Below are positions 44,061-55,539 of a DNA stretch of 64,000 nt, piece by piece. The number at the start of each line of letters is the position of its first letter. The stretch's first letter is position 1. Both the position numbers and the translations under genes were made by a program. The notes beneath the pieces are model-generated. The model had not been told where the DNA came from. It ran no database searches and saw nothing but the letters and a program-made list of their open reading frames with translations. Origin of the DNA: Siphonodentalium dalli (lineage: Eukaryota > Mollusca > Scaphopoda > Gadilida > Siphonodentaliidae); contig CP136069.1 of the NCBI GenBank assembly GCA_032622095.1, positions 158,273,043-158,337,042 of the forward strand, given 5' to 3'.

Positions 44061-45075
44061 TAATCTCAGTATGGATGGACCTTTCGTATACACTGAGCTA
44101 TTGAGGGAAAAATATCCAAGTTAGAGCAGCTGGAGTCTATTTGTTTGGTGACACTCGCGCTTAGTAGGGGGTCGCGCTATTTGATTCTCGAACTGAAGAA
44201 TCGGCAAGCGTCTAGAATCGTTCGTACGGAACTATTGGTCTTAGTCCACTTAGACAATACTTTCAAAGTATATACAAATGTTGTACACGAACCACCCGTG
44301 CAGTGGTTCGATTATAGCTCATGGAAGGGAAATTAAAGTCAATGATTCATCAAGAGGTCTGTACGTTTTGTTGTGTGATGAGTCACCAGGTCATGCTATG
44401 CTAATATATCGCCCCCACCCAATGCGCTCCCCGCATCAATTGTGCCGTTGCAATCACATAACGAACCCACATTAGGGAAAAACTGGCTACGCCTATGGCT
44501 AAGTAACTTTATTTGAACAACCTCCCCTTAATTCGATATTTTCCAACCGGTACCTTAAATCAACTTGGCGGTTTCCGCTCCAAAATACTCTTAATAATAT
44601 TCACTTATGAATGTTTTCCCGTATCGAAATAGGTCGATAAATACATATCACAGAAAGATGCATTGAAGTCATAACAGATACAACATTGAACACGATGTTT
44701 TGGTCCCAACCAAAAAAACCAGCTATTTACGCAGAGCGTTCCGTGTTAGTCTATATATGCATGATATGTGTTAAATAAAGAGCGTTTGTTTCACTCATGT
44801 GCGAAAAAAATAAAACATGGCCATGGACAGTATTTACCAGAGCGTAATATGCTTGGCAAATACACGAACTATTGATATACTGGCTTATGACGCCATTGTA
44901 TCAATATTTCGCGTATTTGCCAACCAGGCCATTCTTGTATAAGTACCAGTACATATTTAATCGGAGGGTGATTAGATTGATTGGGTGAAGGAAAGCGTCT
45001 ATCTGCTCTTTCGATCATCCCGGTGAAGTTTTTAGTTTCTGAAATATGTACATGTACCTAGTTATGGTCTCCGAA
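44061..45075. other. Stretch with one hairpin, no gene recognised
   Basis: TTGGCAAATACACGAACTATTGATATA (about 44852-44879) pairs with TATCAATATTTCGCGTATTTGCCAA (about 44908-44933). Remaining sequence lacks recognisable genes or repeats. Confidence 0.5.
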
Positions 45076-45300
45076 CCAGTGACGTAGCTACGGGGTCTTT
45101 GTTGTTGTTAGGGTGTCAAACTTGAATTTCCCAACTGCATCCCCTTGAACCAGAAACCAAACTCCTTGCTTCGCGAGTTTCCATTTGCATCCCGCTTTGG
45201 ACTGAAACTTTCCAACTATTGGCAATTTCCAAATTTAATAAGATTGGAACATTAACATGTCCAAATGGTGTTCATTTCAGACAATTTGTAATAAAATATA
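45075..45300. repeat. Copy of the GACGTAGCTACGGGG / TTTCCAACT dispersed repeat
   Basis: GTGACGTAGCTACGGGG is followed by TTGAATTTCCCAACTGCATCC and then TTTCCAACTATTGGCAATTTCC. This is the same family as at 5205-5745 and 49429-49500. Confidence 0.5.
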
Positions 45301-46190
45301 AAAGTTGGAACAAATATGTTACTGGGGTGTAAACAAAAATGTTCCTACTGATTGTTTGAAAATGAAATGAAAAAACATATTCAACCTATATACGTACATA
45401 GAGTTACCAAGTAATGATGTGTCAGGCATGAACTTCTTTTCAACTGTTTTTTAACAAATTTGGCGGGGTGAAAATCACTCGCTATCCCTGTCGCCAAGTC
45501 CCCCCTCCTACACACCGACAATCTCTGGACTCACGCCATATTTTTTTGTGACACGCTACGCTGCCCAGCAATGGGCAAGCAACCATTGTTGCAAACAATA
45601 ATTTTACATTACATTACAAACTTTACATTGCGTGCGTATCATTTTGCATTGTTTACGTCAAATAACATTTTAAATAATTTTGGCAATACATATGGGGCAT
45701 TTGAATCAATATACAAACATTACCCATTCCATACTTTGTCTGAGGTATTCATATCAGTGAACTACTTGGCTTGGGGCTCACCAAGTGACCAACTGAAATA
45801 GTTTGTTGTTCTAACCAGTACATTTAGAGCAGTTTTGGCAGAAGGGCGGGCTGCAATCAACATGGTGTTGTCACCCACCCACACCCGTTGTCCGTATGCC
45901 CCTGACAATAAGGATTGCAGGTCTGACAGTGACAATGTGGGTTGGAATAAATGTGGTAATGTGTGTAAAAGAAAATGAATGTGGCGACATGTGTTTGAAC
46001 TATGAGGTGTTTATTGGTTGATTGTTTATTGGTGATATAATGGATACTTACATGTATGTTTATAACAATTATAATACAAGAAGAGTATAACATTATATCA
46101 CCAGGGGATGTCATAATCTCGAGGACTGTCTTCTTGACATCCCCCTGGCGCAAATTTGGTGATTAGGGCCTCTTTCACCACCAAGATTAC
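45300..46190. other. Stretch with a small hairpin, no gene recognised
   Basis: GATGTCATAATCTC..GACATCCCCCTGG near 46106-46148 forms a weak hairpin. Otherwise no gene or dispersed repeat was recognised. Confidence 0.4.
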
Positions 46191-46199
46191 AGAGATAAA

Positions 46200-46775
46200 T
46201 TGGTTGCGACACCGGGTTTACAGCAGTATTTATGGAAAGTCTGGGTCTCAAATGTAGGGCACCATATGCATATAAACCAATATATTTTTATGACCAGTGA
46301 TGACTACCCATTCATTTGGAAGACCCATGGAAGAATGATGCCACTTCATTATGGTTACCATGGCAACCAAATCAGGCTGTTATTGAACATTTAGAATAAA
46401 ATTCATGATTTAGTGTATAAAAAGTACAAACTATTTAGTATGGGGTAAACTATCCCCCCCCCCCCCAAAACACAACTGCAAACATTTACAATTGTATACC
46501 ACCCTCTGTGGTATGTGGAATTGGCACTTCTTGTTGTCATGGCAACCGAACTGGCTCATATACCAATCATTTCAAAAGTGTGAATTTTAGAGAAACTGAG
46601 TTTCTGGACAACTCAATAATGTTTCACGCTGAGTACAGTCATTACATAAATGACGTTTTCCCTAATGATAGTAATATTGGGACCTGCACGGAGTACACAG
46701 TACCCACATTACATGTGGCAACGAAAAGCCTACGTTCATTTACACCGTTGCCATGGCAACCAAATTAGTATTATG
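46200..46775. repeat. Loosely tandem region with three X-box-like palindromes
   Basis: GTTACCATGGCAAC (46354-46367), GTTGTCATGGCAAC (46533-46546) and GTTGCCATGGCAAC (46747-46760) recur about 180 and 214 bp apart. They fit the consensus GTNRCC(N0-3)RGYAAC of RFX factors (a T in the second is a variant). The surrounding sequence is partly shared (ACCCA..ACAT), so the spacing may come from old duplication. Whether they act as regulatory sites here is unknown. Confidence 0.6.
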
Positions 46776-46779
46776 TGAA

Positions 46780-47460
46780 ATATATCAAATACGCAGGATT
46801 ATGAGTTACTTTTAGCAAATTCTGACCAATGAATTATTAATATTACCCCAGTTGCTTGATCAAATAAAAGGTGGGACTTTCCAAATATAATTGAATCCTA
46901 TTGTTCATGGAAACATCCAAAGTGATATCATGCAGTGAACTTCATCAGCTTGGCTATGCCGAAAATATCAGCATGAAATCCCACCAAAAAAAAAAAATTC
47001 AAAAAAAAAATCTTCAACACAAATTATTTCTGGCTAAATCGCGCCATGTTTTGACTTGAATGTGTAGAAGAGTAATTACCTTGAACTTGTGAAATCCCAT
47101 TGAAAAATTTGTCTGGCTGTCAAGTCAAACGTCTTGGAATTATCCCAACATTACTCAAATTATGCGTTATACTGCAGGCAAATGTTTGGGCATATCTAGC
47201 TCGAGTTTCTCAATAGCAATCACATAGTTTTATGATTGGGTGAATGCTGGACTGCAAATTGAACAACATATTGTTGGATGGTGCAACCGCCCAATTGTAA
47301 AAATTATCGCCCACCCTTACACATTATCGAAGCGTACTGATCATATGATAGGTATTAAAATGTTCATGCAATGTACTAGTAGCTCTTTGAATCACATTGA
47401 ATTCACAAACGACAACGAAGGACGCATACTCAAAACCGGAGTTTACCAGTTTTCTATTTT
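46780..47460. other. Stretch with an ORF of unknown identity at 47240-47479
   Basis: The plus-strand 79-codon frame (MNAGLQIEQHIVGWC...) has no family motif I recognise and runs into a dispersed repeat at 47463. It is therefore not called a gene. A-rich tract near 46983-47010. Confidence 0.4.
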
Positions 47461-47462
47461 TA

Positions 47463-48180
47463 GAGCACACAGCGTATAATTTAAAATTGCGGAACAGGAG
47501 ACGAACGTCGTAGCCCGGTAAAGTGTCCCGTATGGAAATGTTTAATATACTTTTGTTCCTTGCGTAGAATAACTTGAATTATAAAATTATGACTTCCTGA
47601 ACACTTGCAAATAGACTGTATATATGTGTAATTTGATGACGTAACTTGCTTCCTTTCAATGCATGAAACGAGGTCACGGAATTTACTTTTCGCGCGCAAT
47701 TCGACCATCGAGCAACTTTATTAACAATCAATACAATGAATTTGGATGTGAAAATGCTTTGTTGACACAAATATAACACACATGAAGTAACATTACTGCT
47801 GACAAGAATTACGTGATAACTAGAGACTATCTTTAGTGATCATCGCGGCTAAATTTTCATGTTGACAAGGTGCTTTGTTTCGTAGCGTCTTTGTAAACAC
47901 ACGTGGAATTTCGTGATTTCGGGTCGGTGATTTCCAGCAATTAGAACAGCATTGGAGACGATTTTATTTCTTATATTTGTTATCAATCATAACGATTGAT
48001 TGCAAGGGGCACCGAGAAAGCCCTTCTCGAACCAGGATATTGTATGGTTTTATGTTTAGAGCGGATTGTGTGCGGTTTAAAATCGCCGAACGGAATTGAA
48101 CGTCACAGCCCGCTAAAGCGGGCTGCGGTGGTGAACGTAAATTACGTCGTGCCCGCTAAAGCAGGCTGCGGTGGTGAAAG
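47463..48180. repeat. Dispersed repeat pair with GCCCGCTAAAGCGGGC palindrome
   Basis: TTTAGAGC...TAAAAT.GC.GAAC...GAACGTC.AGCCCG.TAAAG appears at about 47463-47522 and about 48056-48118. The second is followed by AGCCCGCTAAAGCGGGCT (48107-48124) and then a diverged repeat CCCGCTAAAGCAGGCTGCGGTGGTGAA. The hairpin GCCCGCTAAAGCGGGC is perfect apart from the central AAA. Confidence 0.7.
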
Positions 48181-48419
48181 AGTTAGGGCCTGATTATATA
48201 ATCAACGTATGTACAAAAACATGTGAGTGATTTAAAGTGGTGTCTCTGGTCCATAACTAAGCTCTTTTCTTAAATGAGTAATTGGTGATTGCAGGAGAAA
48301 TGATGCTCGGATATAATGGTGAGTCAATTATCTTAATCACAAACTATGGATCTTATATAGATCATTCTCGCGAGGTATGGGTGGTTCTACAGTCGGGTGT
48401 TATCGCAATTTAATATGAG

Positions 48420-49050
48420 TTAATAATGACAGATAGCCTTTTGGATGTATTCGGCTTTGAATGCAGATTTGCTCCAGATATATTTCGCATCACAACTGAC
48501 GTCTGACCAAATGTTGATGAATGAAAAGACGGGTAGTTCAGAGCTAAATGCTGTTTTCGAGGTATGCGATATTAATTGACCATATTGTCTTGTTTTGTTT
48601 TTTATGACGTTTCAAAATAATTAATAAATGAAGTTGGTAGCCTATCAATGTGCCAATCGTGCACGAAGAGCGATATGTGTAAACGATATAGATCATCGAA
48701 TTTCAAAATGTGTTCAGATATAAAGAGTGGGTCAAGTTGATAATGACATATAGCCTTTTTGGTGTACTCGGCTTTGAATGCAGATTTGCTCCATATATAT
48801 TTCGTATCACAACTGACGTCTGACCAAATGTTGATGAAGGAAAAGACTGGTAGTTCAGAGCTAAATGCTGTTTTCGGGGTATGCTATATTAATTGACCAT
48901 ATTGTCTGGTTTTGTTTTTTATGACGTTTCAAAATAATTAATAAATGAAGTTGGTAGCCTATCATAGTGCCAATCGTGCACGAAGAGCGATATGTGTAAA
49001 CGATATAGATCATCGAATTTCAAAATGTGTTCAGATTTAAAGAGTGGGTC
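48420..49050. repeat. Tandem duplication, 318-bp period, two copies
   Basis: AATGAC.G/TATAGCC at 48424 and 48742 starts two copies (about 48420-48737 and 48738-49050) with few differences. It contains AAATGTTGATGAA..AAAAGAC and CAATCGTGCACGAAGAGCG. It lies directly 3' (minus direction) of the LINE RT fragment at 49020-49271, so it may be part of that element's 3' region. Confidence 0.85.
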
Positions 49051-49271
49051 GGTGTAACTATTATCTTTTTTCTACATATGACCCTCATTGCCCGCTTTTC
49101 TAAGGTAATTATTCTGCCTGTATTTATCGAATGGCTACATATTTGGATTGCATATAACAAGTGACTGTGAATTAACGAGAAGTACAACGATTTTAAAGTT
49201 TCAGTTGGTAGTAGATGTTTCACTCTATTCAAACAGCATATGGCGTTGGAAATTTTTGTCAAACTGTTCAA
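49020..49271 (-). pseudogene. Non-LTR reverse transcriptase fragment (post-catalytic region)
   Basis: The minus-strand frame reads ISNAICCLNRVKHLLP, then LKSLYFSLIHSHLLYA and ITLEKRAMRVICRKK. This is the conserved region after the RT catalytic motifs of LINE ORF2 (the LY.SLI.SHL.Y pattern and the LQK.A.R.I motif), typical of many animal non-LTR retrotransposons. The RT catalytic core and endonuclease are missing, so it is a short fragment. The frame end falls in the tandem duplication. Confidence 0.75.
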
Positions 49272-49279
49272 CCTTTTTG

Positions 49280-49428
49280 AATATTCAATAACTTAAATTA
49301 ATGTCGTGTCATGCAGTCATCAAATGCTTAACAATTGAACATTTTGGTCAAAGTTAAGGGGTGGGACAACCTTGACAGTAATGATTGTCCAGCCTAGGTG
49401 GATGTGCGTTAGAACACATAACTAGGGA
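49280..49428. other. Short stretch, nothing recognised
   Basis: No structure recognised before the dispersed C-tract repeat. Confidence 0.4.
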
Positions 49429-49539
49429 AGTGGCGACAGGGGTCGAGGTATTACCCACCCACCCCCCAATTTTGGTCAAACTTTTCAATAACTTTATAAG
49501 TTGAATATCTTAGGAAAAACTAGTTTACAATTCCAAATT

Positions 49540-49988
49540 TCTAATGAATAATAATAATAATGTATAGCATTTGTAAAGCGCCTTTCCCATGAGGCCCAAA
49601 GCGCTCAAAGTTTTACAATTATTACCCTGATGAGCCTGAACATTCAGTAACCATCTACTGCTCCCCGGGGACAGGGGGGGGGTACAGCCGGGAGTATGCG
49701 AGGATACCATATGGCTAGCATACTGACAAGATCTTTCACTGCTCATTATCAGGTACCCTTGTAATGCATGGGTGGTGCAAAGCAGACACAGTACGAGCGA
49801 CCTTGCTCAAGGGTCACAACTTGGCGCGAGATTCAAACAGTGTACAATCCAACAATTGCACATCGCTCAAGTCGGCCAAGCCACTGCTGTGTGGAAACTC
49901 ATAACAGACCACCAGCCAGCCGCGAACTCGCCTCGCTGTGTTGACAGCGAAGACAAGTCCAACACGCTAACCACTGGACCACGTGGCA
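49540..49988 (-). mobile_element. tRNA-derived SINE, minus strand, nearly complete
   Basis: Reading the minus strand from 49988: A box TGGTCCAGTGG (plus 49971-49981), then a degenerate B box region GAGTTCGCGGC (plus 49918-49929), then a body. The 3' module reads CTTTGGGCC..GGAAAGGCGCTTTACAAATGC (plus about 49560-49605), and the tail is ATTATTATTATT (plus 49543-49560). Length about 450 bp. The GCGCTTTACAAATG.. plus ATT tail is a LINE-type 3' end, so mobilisation would need a partner LINE. A related, headless copy sits at 43925-44060. Confidence 0.75.
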
Positions 49989-49999
49989 GACATGACATA

Positions 50000-50630
50000 C
50001 CTAACTGCTGAACAGTTTGGTAATTATTATGGGATGAGCTAATTTCAAGATTTGGAATATTATTTAATAATATAAGTTCAATATATTTCAGGCAGAATCT
50101 GTTTGTGATCGTCTGGATAGTTTAGGTTCTCAACAGATATGCAATATTTAGAGTACATTATATTATTTTCTACAAAGACTACATTATAGCTATTTAAATG
50201 GTCGTGTGTTGGATTTCAAACTCAGTATCGAGGGGAGAACAAATGAAACTTAGTCAAGTTGGGAAAACATATTGGTTTACGGGTGGTTGCAATTTATCCC
50301 CTCAACCGACGAAGGCTCTCTGTCCACGTCCCTGACATATTACCCCCCCCCCCCTGTTCTCAATCCCCTATTTTGCATATCCAATCCGACTGGTCACCAA
50401 TCTCTGAGATCGCCTAGTTAGCGAGTTTGAGAAGCCGTGACCAATTGAGACAATTCTGGGTATTGGGTATGAGATAATTAATTACCTGCTCTTCTCCGCG
50501 ATATTCACGAGTTGAGAAAAATCTTCGCGCACGCGCTTAACATCTCAGTCTGCCGCCGTCGGAGTCATCAGCGCGAGCTCCAATCCTTCCAACTCATGAA
50601 TTCCTCGATACCAGTATACTATAGGTATAT
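50000..50630. other. Stretch without a recognisable gene
   Basis: A C run lies near 50341-50354. No recognised gene or repeat. Confidence 0.4.
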
Positions 50631-50635
50631 ATTAC

Positions 50636-50755
50636 GTACCGCATGCAAGGGTGTGGTACCTAAATACTATCGGGAACCGTGCGAATAATTAAAGTACCAC
50701 ATGCATACATATGGTACATAAATACTATTGGCAACCAGTCAAATAATTAAAATAC
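50636..50755. repeat. Tandem repeat, two units of 58 bp
   Basis: GTACCGCATGC...GGTACCTAAATACTAT..GG.AACC.G..AATAATTAAA at 50636 is followed by GTACCACATGC...GGTACATAAATACTATTGGCAACCAGTC at 50694. Confidence 0.75.
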
Positions 50756-50887
50756 TGTCGTGCTAGAATATACATGGTGGAATTTCCCGGATTGGTCGGG
50801 TTCTTATCGAGGGGTATATCATGTGAAAATGTCAAGCTGGACACAGAAAATGTATTGGGCTAACGATATATTCTCTGTTTCTTTCAG

Positions 50888-50956
50888 GACTTCGCCAAGT
50901 TTACATGCTATCCTGTTTCTGGATCTGGAACTTTTGTGTATAAGCTACGATACTAG
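50888..50956 (+). CDS. Possible terminal exon, unassigned
   Basis: A polypyrimidine run and CAG (TCTGTTTCTTTCAG) directly precede an open frame of 22 codons ending in TAG. The frame reads DFAKFTCYPVSGSGTFVYK then LRY. The acceptor is good for animal introns. The short peptide does not let me name a family. The matching upstream exon could not be found, and no polyA signal is evident just downstream, so this is only a candidate. Confidence 0.25.
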   Translation, partial: DFAKFTCYPVSGSGTFVYKLRY

Positions 50957-51269
50957 AAGAGGATTTGATCCAAGTCTACTCGTCTGTCGAAACCATCAAC
51001 TTCTTGGGTATAGGAACTTACATGTACCAGTATATTCCAGCGTGCTCTACATTGTGATGCACATCGTTATATTGTGAATATTATTGCACGTCTTACATTA
51101 ACGCGACATGAATTCATCAGTTTGCGGTTATTCACTTGGGTCGAAATTCTTACTTGCCCTGTGTTGTGCGTTCAATCAAGTGCCAAAACTCACAAGCAAC
51201 ACTAAATAACCCAACACAAATTGAATATCATAATTATATTCAAATTAAAAGAACTGAAAACGTGTCGAT

Positions 51270-52200
51270 AAGTGTGCATTGGAATGACATATTAGTTATG
51301 AGTATGCGGATATGCAAATTTCCCAGGACAGCTATAAAATAACACCGTCACAATATAATAATATATTGGTCGACTTAATAGTGTCGTCTAGCTATAATGG
51401 TATAAAGGTGGACATCACAATAGTAGAATTATAAACTGAACAAGTGTGAATAACTGATTCACACGAATCGTCATTTACACAAATTGTCCGATTCCCCTGA
51501 GTGAAGTTTAACATGCAATGACCATACGAGATATCGTGTCCATTATAATTATGTTACTTATATTTACTTTATTTTGTTTCCTTATAAGATAATAAGATGG
51601 TTTGACAGCTCTATTTTGGACAGACATAGACACCCAAAATTACCGTTTATGACACCGTCTTGTATTTTAGTGACACACCACACACTTCACAGCCAAATTA
51701 TGAAAAGATTGCAGGAACATTCTGAGCTAAATTAAGATATAATAACTTGATGAGAATATAGCCAAAAGTATATATCCACTGGCAAATATGCAAGTCAATA
51801 AAGTCATAGGATATAGCTGCGGCAAATTACTGGTATTATTATGACCCAAAGCCAGTCTTTGAGAACAATAATGCCACAGTACTGTGGGATTTCTCAATCC
51901 ACACGGATAGGACTATCAGAGCAAATACGGATTTAGCTGAGAAGGATAAGAACAACACGTGTCACATCATTGATGTCGTGGTACCAACTGATAACAACGT
52001 TGCGACTAATTAGCGAACATAAAAAATGACGAAAGATAAAGAACTGTACATAAAAGTGACATATATGGGATAAGAAAACTGAATATTCCCGGTCATCGTC
52101 AGTGCTCAATAGATCATTGTCCGGACATCATACAAACAACCGGAAGTTGGATTTCATTAAGTTGGCCCTTTTTGTGCTCTACAGGGAGAGCTCAAAATAA
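51270..52200 (-). repeat. One-kb dispersed repeat, copy 2, inverted relative to 40600-41640
   Basis: In reverse complement it follows the order of landmarks given for copy 1, with moderate divergence and small indels. The two copies lie about 10 kb apart in inverted orientation. Confidence 0.85.
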
Positions 52201-52670
52201 CTGAAGGTTCGGGCAAATTCCCTATATGTTCCTAGTTTTTTCCAGCTGATGCAAGCAAACATCTGGTATAATAAAGTTATTTTTCGGTTTCTACCAGAAG
52301 AGCCTATATAGCCCCAAGGTTCGGGAACGATATGCTATATGTTCCCATTGTGTTTCACGTGTTGTCAGGCAAACAATCTGGAAATATATCCATCGATATT
52401 TGGATTCCTGAAATTGGCCATTTTAGCTAGGCTCCAACAGGGAGAGCTCAACTATAGCCCAATACTTGTGGGAATTGTCTATATGTTCCTAATTTTTGCA
52501 TAAATAGCCCAGTGCCCGGGGACAGATGCTACATGTCTCATTTGTTTGTGCGTGTTGCATCTGTTGGCAGCAAAACAATATGGAAACATCAACTGGAGGT
52601 TGAATCTTGGATTACAACATTGTTCAGCGTTCGTCGACAATGGTTCTCTTGTACCGGTCATCCGCCCTCA
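52163..52670. repeat. Degenerate tandem repeat, about 250-bp period, two units
   Basis: GGCC.TTTT...CAACAGGGAGAGCTCAA (52163 and 52417 starts) and GTTCCC.TTGTGTTTC.CGTGTTG..GGCA..AA.AATCTGGAAA recur. The first lies partly inside the 1-kb inverted repeat. Confidence 0.6.
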
Positions 52671-52959
52671 GTAAGTAATTGAACATACTTCAAGAAGTTT
52701 CTACGTTATGACACTTACTTTATGGAGCTCGATGTCGATATAGCACATCATTTGCATAGCATTGTCAGATATAAATACTTAATGACGGTCAGTTTACAAT
52801 CTATAGATACTTACATGTACACCGTATACGCCCATCGATCCCACCAATACGTTATATACAACTTAATAATGGACTTACTATGGGCAATGTATCGGAATGG
52901 TGATAACCCGATATAGAACGTACTGTCAACGAAATAACGGAGATCTCCGAAGCAATTTA

Positions 52960-53310
52960 CAACACCATCAATGATCTTTAAATGTTATCAGTACACATTA
53001 TTTTACAGTAATCATTCTTTAATAAAACACCCTTTATAAAACGATCTTTAAATGTTATCTTTAAACTTTTTTACAGTTTTATTACAATGCACATTCTTTA
53101 AAATCAGTTATTCGAAGAAGAAAAAAACGCTCTCTAAAAGCGATCTTTAATTGTCTTTTTTACATTTCTGAATATCTCCGTCATTTTTTAATATCACTGC
53201 TTAGAGAAAACAAAACGGTCTTAAAAAACGACAATTAATTTGTTTTACAAACAGGGATATCTCAGTTAATAGTCAATTTATATTCCTTGGAAGAAAAGGA
53301 ACGCTCTTTA
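52960..53310. repeat. Degenerate repeats with CGATCTTTAA and CTCTTTAAAAG words
   Basis: ACGATCTTTAAATGTTATC appears near 52973 and 53041, and GCTCT.TAAAAG near 53124 and 53295. AATATCTCCGTCA and ATATCTCAGTTA recur. It is a diverged array with a unit of roughly 70-110 bp. Confidence 0.45.
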
Positions 53311-55535
53311 AAAGAATCACTGTTTCAAAAATATATATGTTTTATGTTCTGAATAGGGTCAATATAACCATCATGATGTGACCGTGGTCAATTCAGTATT
53401 AATATTTATATAACGTAATGGTGACCTCGATATGTGTATATATACGGCACAAAATTAAGTATCTATATACAGAAAATAATATCCGAAATTAAGTGTCTAT
53501 ATCTGATAATGTTATTTAACATGGGCACTGATTCCTTTTGTAAAATATCATTTTTCACCATGATGCATATAGTTTCTTTCTAATGTATTTTGTATTAAGT
53601 AAATAATAGTTTTGTATTAAGTAAAATCCACGGACGTTCTCAAAAACGCTTGACAGGTTTAACGTAAAATGCAATTGCAGACATAATATATACGATCACC
53701 AATAACATAACAATATATGCACCTTCTGAAATAAAATACACAGATTTAGTATAACAGAACATTATTTAAAAAGTCATAATTAATATGGTAGTGATAACAG
53801 GCTATGCTAAAAATAATAACTGCTAAATGGTAACAAAAATGGAGGACGGGAAACAATAAAATACTTATATAAATTGTAATAAGAGATTGACATTTTATTT
53901 GGAAATAAAATCAATGATGCTAGGATTTTGAAGCCGCTAAAATTGGCAGGGTAATGTATTTAATACCGATCAAGATGGTGGTAACATGTTCCAATTAGTT
54001 ATGAAAAATGAATAATGTCAAAATAGTAACCAGGGGTAATTAAATTAGTATGGTCGATGGCGTTGACTTAGCTCATGGTTGCGATATGTATTTATAGACC
54101 TATATGATGTCCATCCACGAATGTCTCTTTTAAAGATAGAAAACACACCGCGTCATACATTGGTATTGATAACTGTAAACTGCTCACATTTAGCCAAGTA
54201 ACACCCATATCCGATGTGATGGCCCATTTTAATTGGGGATGTCTGTTCTCTGTCTGGCCACTCTAGATAACAACGGGGAGGCTATCTAGATGTTTTCAAA
54301 TGTGATATAACTGGTGTAACGTTTCATTAGGAATATCATGGTGGTGATTAAATATTCAAAAGTAAAAAGACGGAATCAGATAATGGGGCTTGGAGTGGCC
54401 CAACAATTTACAATAAACATTTTATCACCGATTTACTCCAGTCAAATATAAGCACCTAGAAGTAATCTGGCGGCTGGATAACATCAGTTTGTTGACTGAT
54501 ATAAAAGAGTTAAACACCTTGGATAATTGTCCACCGAGGCAACACTGGGTAGCCCTTCTAGACTAAATATTTCCGAGTGTATTTCTGTCCGCTATGGACA
54601 TTGACGTGGACGCTTAGATGGTTCCAAAGTGGTCTAACGTGAATTATGCGGAAGCAAACAGCACAGGTTAAATATTTCTAACAGTGACCCCTGTCAGAGT
54701 CATGGGTGGTAAATGTAGGGGCACCAAATTCGGTTAAATGTATTGTAGCCGATTTCTACCAAATTGCAGCATCTTCATGTTATGTGGAATGCCCGAGCCA
54801 AAATTATGAAACATTTGTCACCGAATGCTAACAAACTTCAATGCAGTCATTTTCATGTTATATGGAGTCTATCAGTGGTCTAAGGATACAACATTTATTA
54901 AAATGGCCGATAACACTTAGAAGAAATAAACTTGATGAAATGTTTCTGGCACAGAGATAGACGACGTAACAAAGAAAAAAAGCGGTTCCCACATTCAACA
55001 ATTTGTTTTGAACTGACAGCCAAATTCTTTTATTTTCTTAAATGAGAAGATTGGGATCATTCGGGTGGATTTCCCCGGTGAGCTTCTGGACAATGACTAA
55101 TTAGCACCTGAAACTATAAATAGATTTTGGTATTCTTAAAATGAAATGAAGAGCAAGTCTTGTTCACTGGAGCCAATCCCTGCCAATATCCTGACCATCC
55201 TGTGCCATCCAACAGAACATCCTGAAGTAACCTGCACCAACAATTGTGTGAATATATAGGAGTCGTCCGGCAGGGTTCTTAGTGACTGATACCATCGGTA
55301 GTAACACAAATGTTCAAAACGTAAGACCTTATTCCAGATAAGCTGACCAGTTGAAAATATACGCTTGATGTCAAACGTTTAAGAGAAGTTGGTGAGTTTC
55401 CTCTGTATTGGTCACATCGACAAACATTATTTATCAATTGACATACAGTAACTGAGAATGCCTGTTATTCTCACTTTACCTGAACGAGCTGGAAGAATTT
55501 CTAAAATCAGAAGGTGGTGGAGGAATGATTAAAAT
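53310..55535. other. AT-rich stretch with weak repeats, no gene recognised
   Basis: At about 54060-54900 there are several short sections similar in vocabulary to the repeats at 59.9-61.7 kb (GCCGATT.CTACCAAATT and CATGTTATATGGAGTC). The rest shows no gene signature. Confidence 0.4.
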
Positions 55536-55539
55536 GTCA

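Noticed and set aside
50760-51077. 105-codon plus-strand ORF
   Set aside because: It runs straight through the polypyrimidine-CAG site; the alternative frame after that site looks more exon-like, so I report only the small terminal exon candidate.
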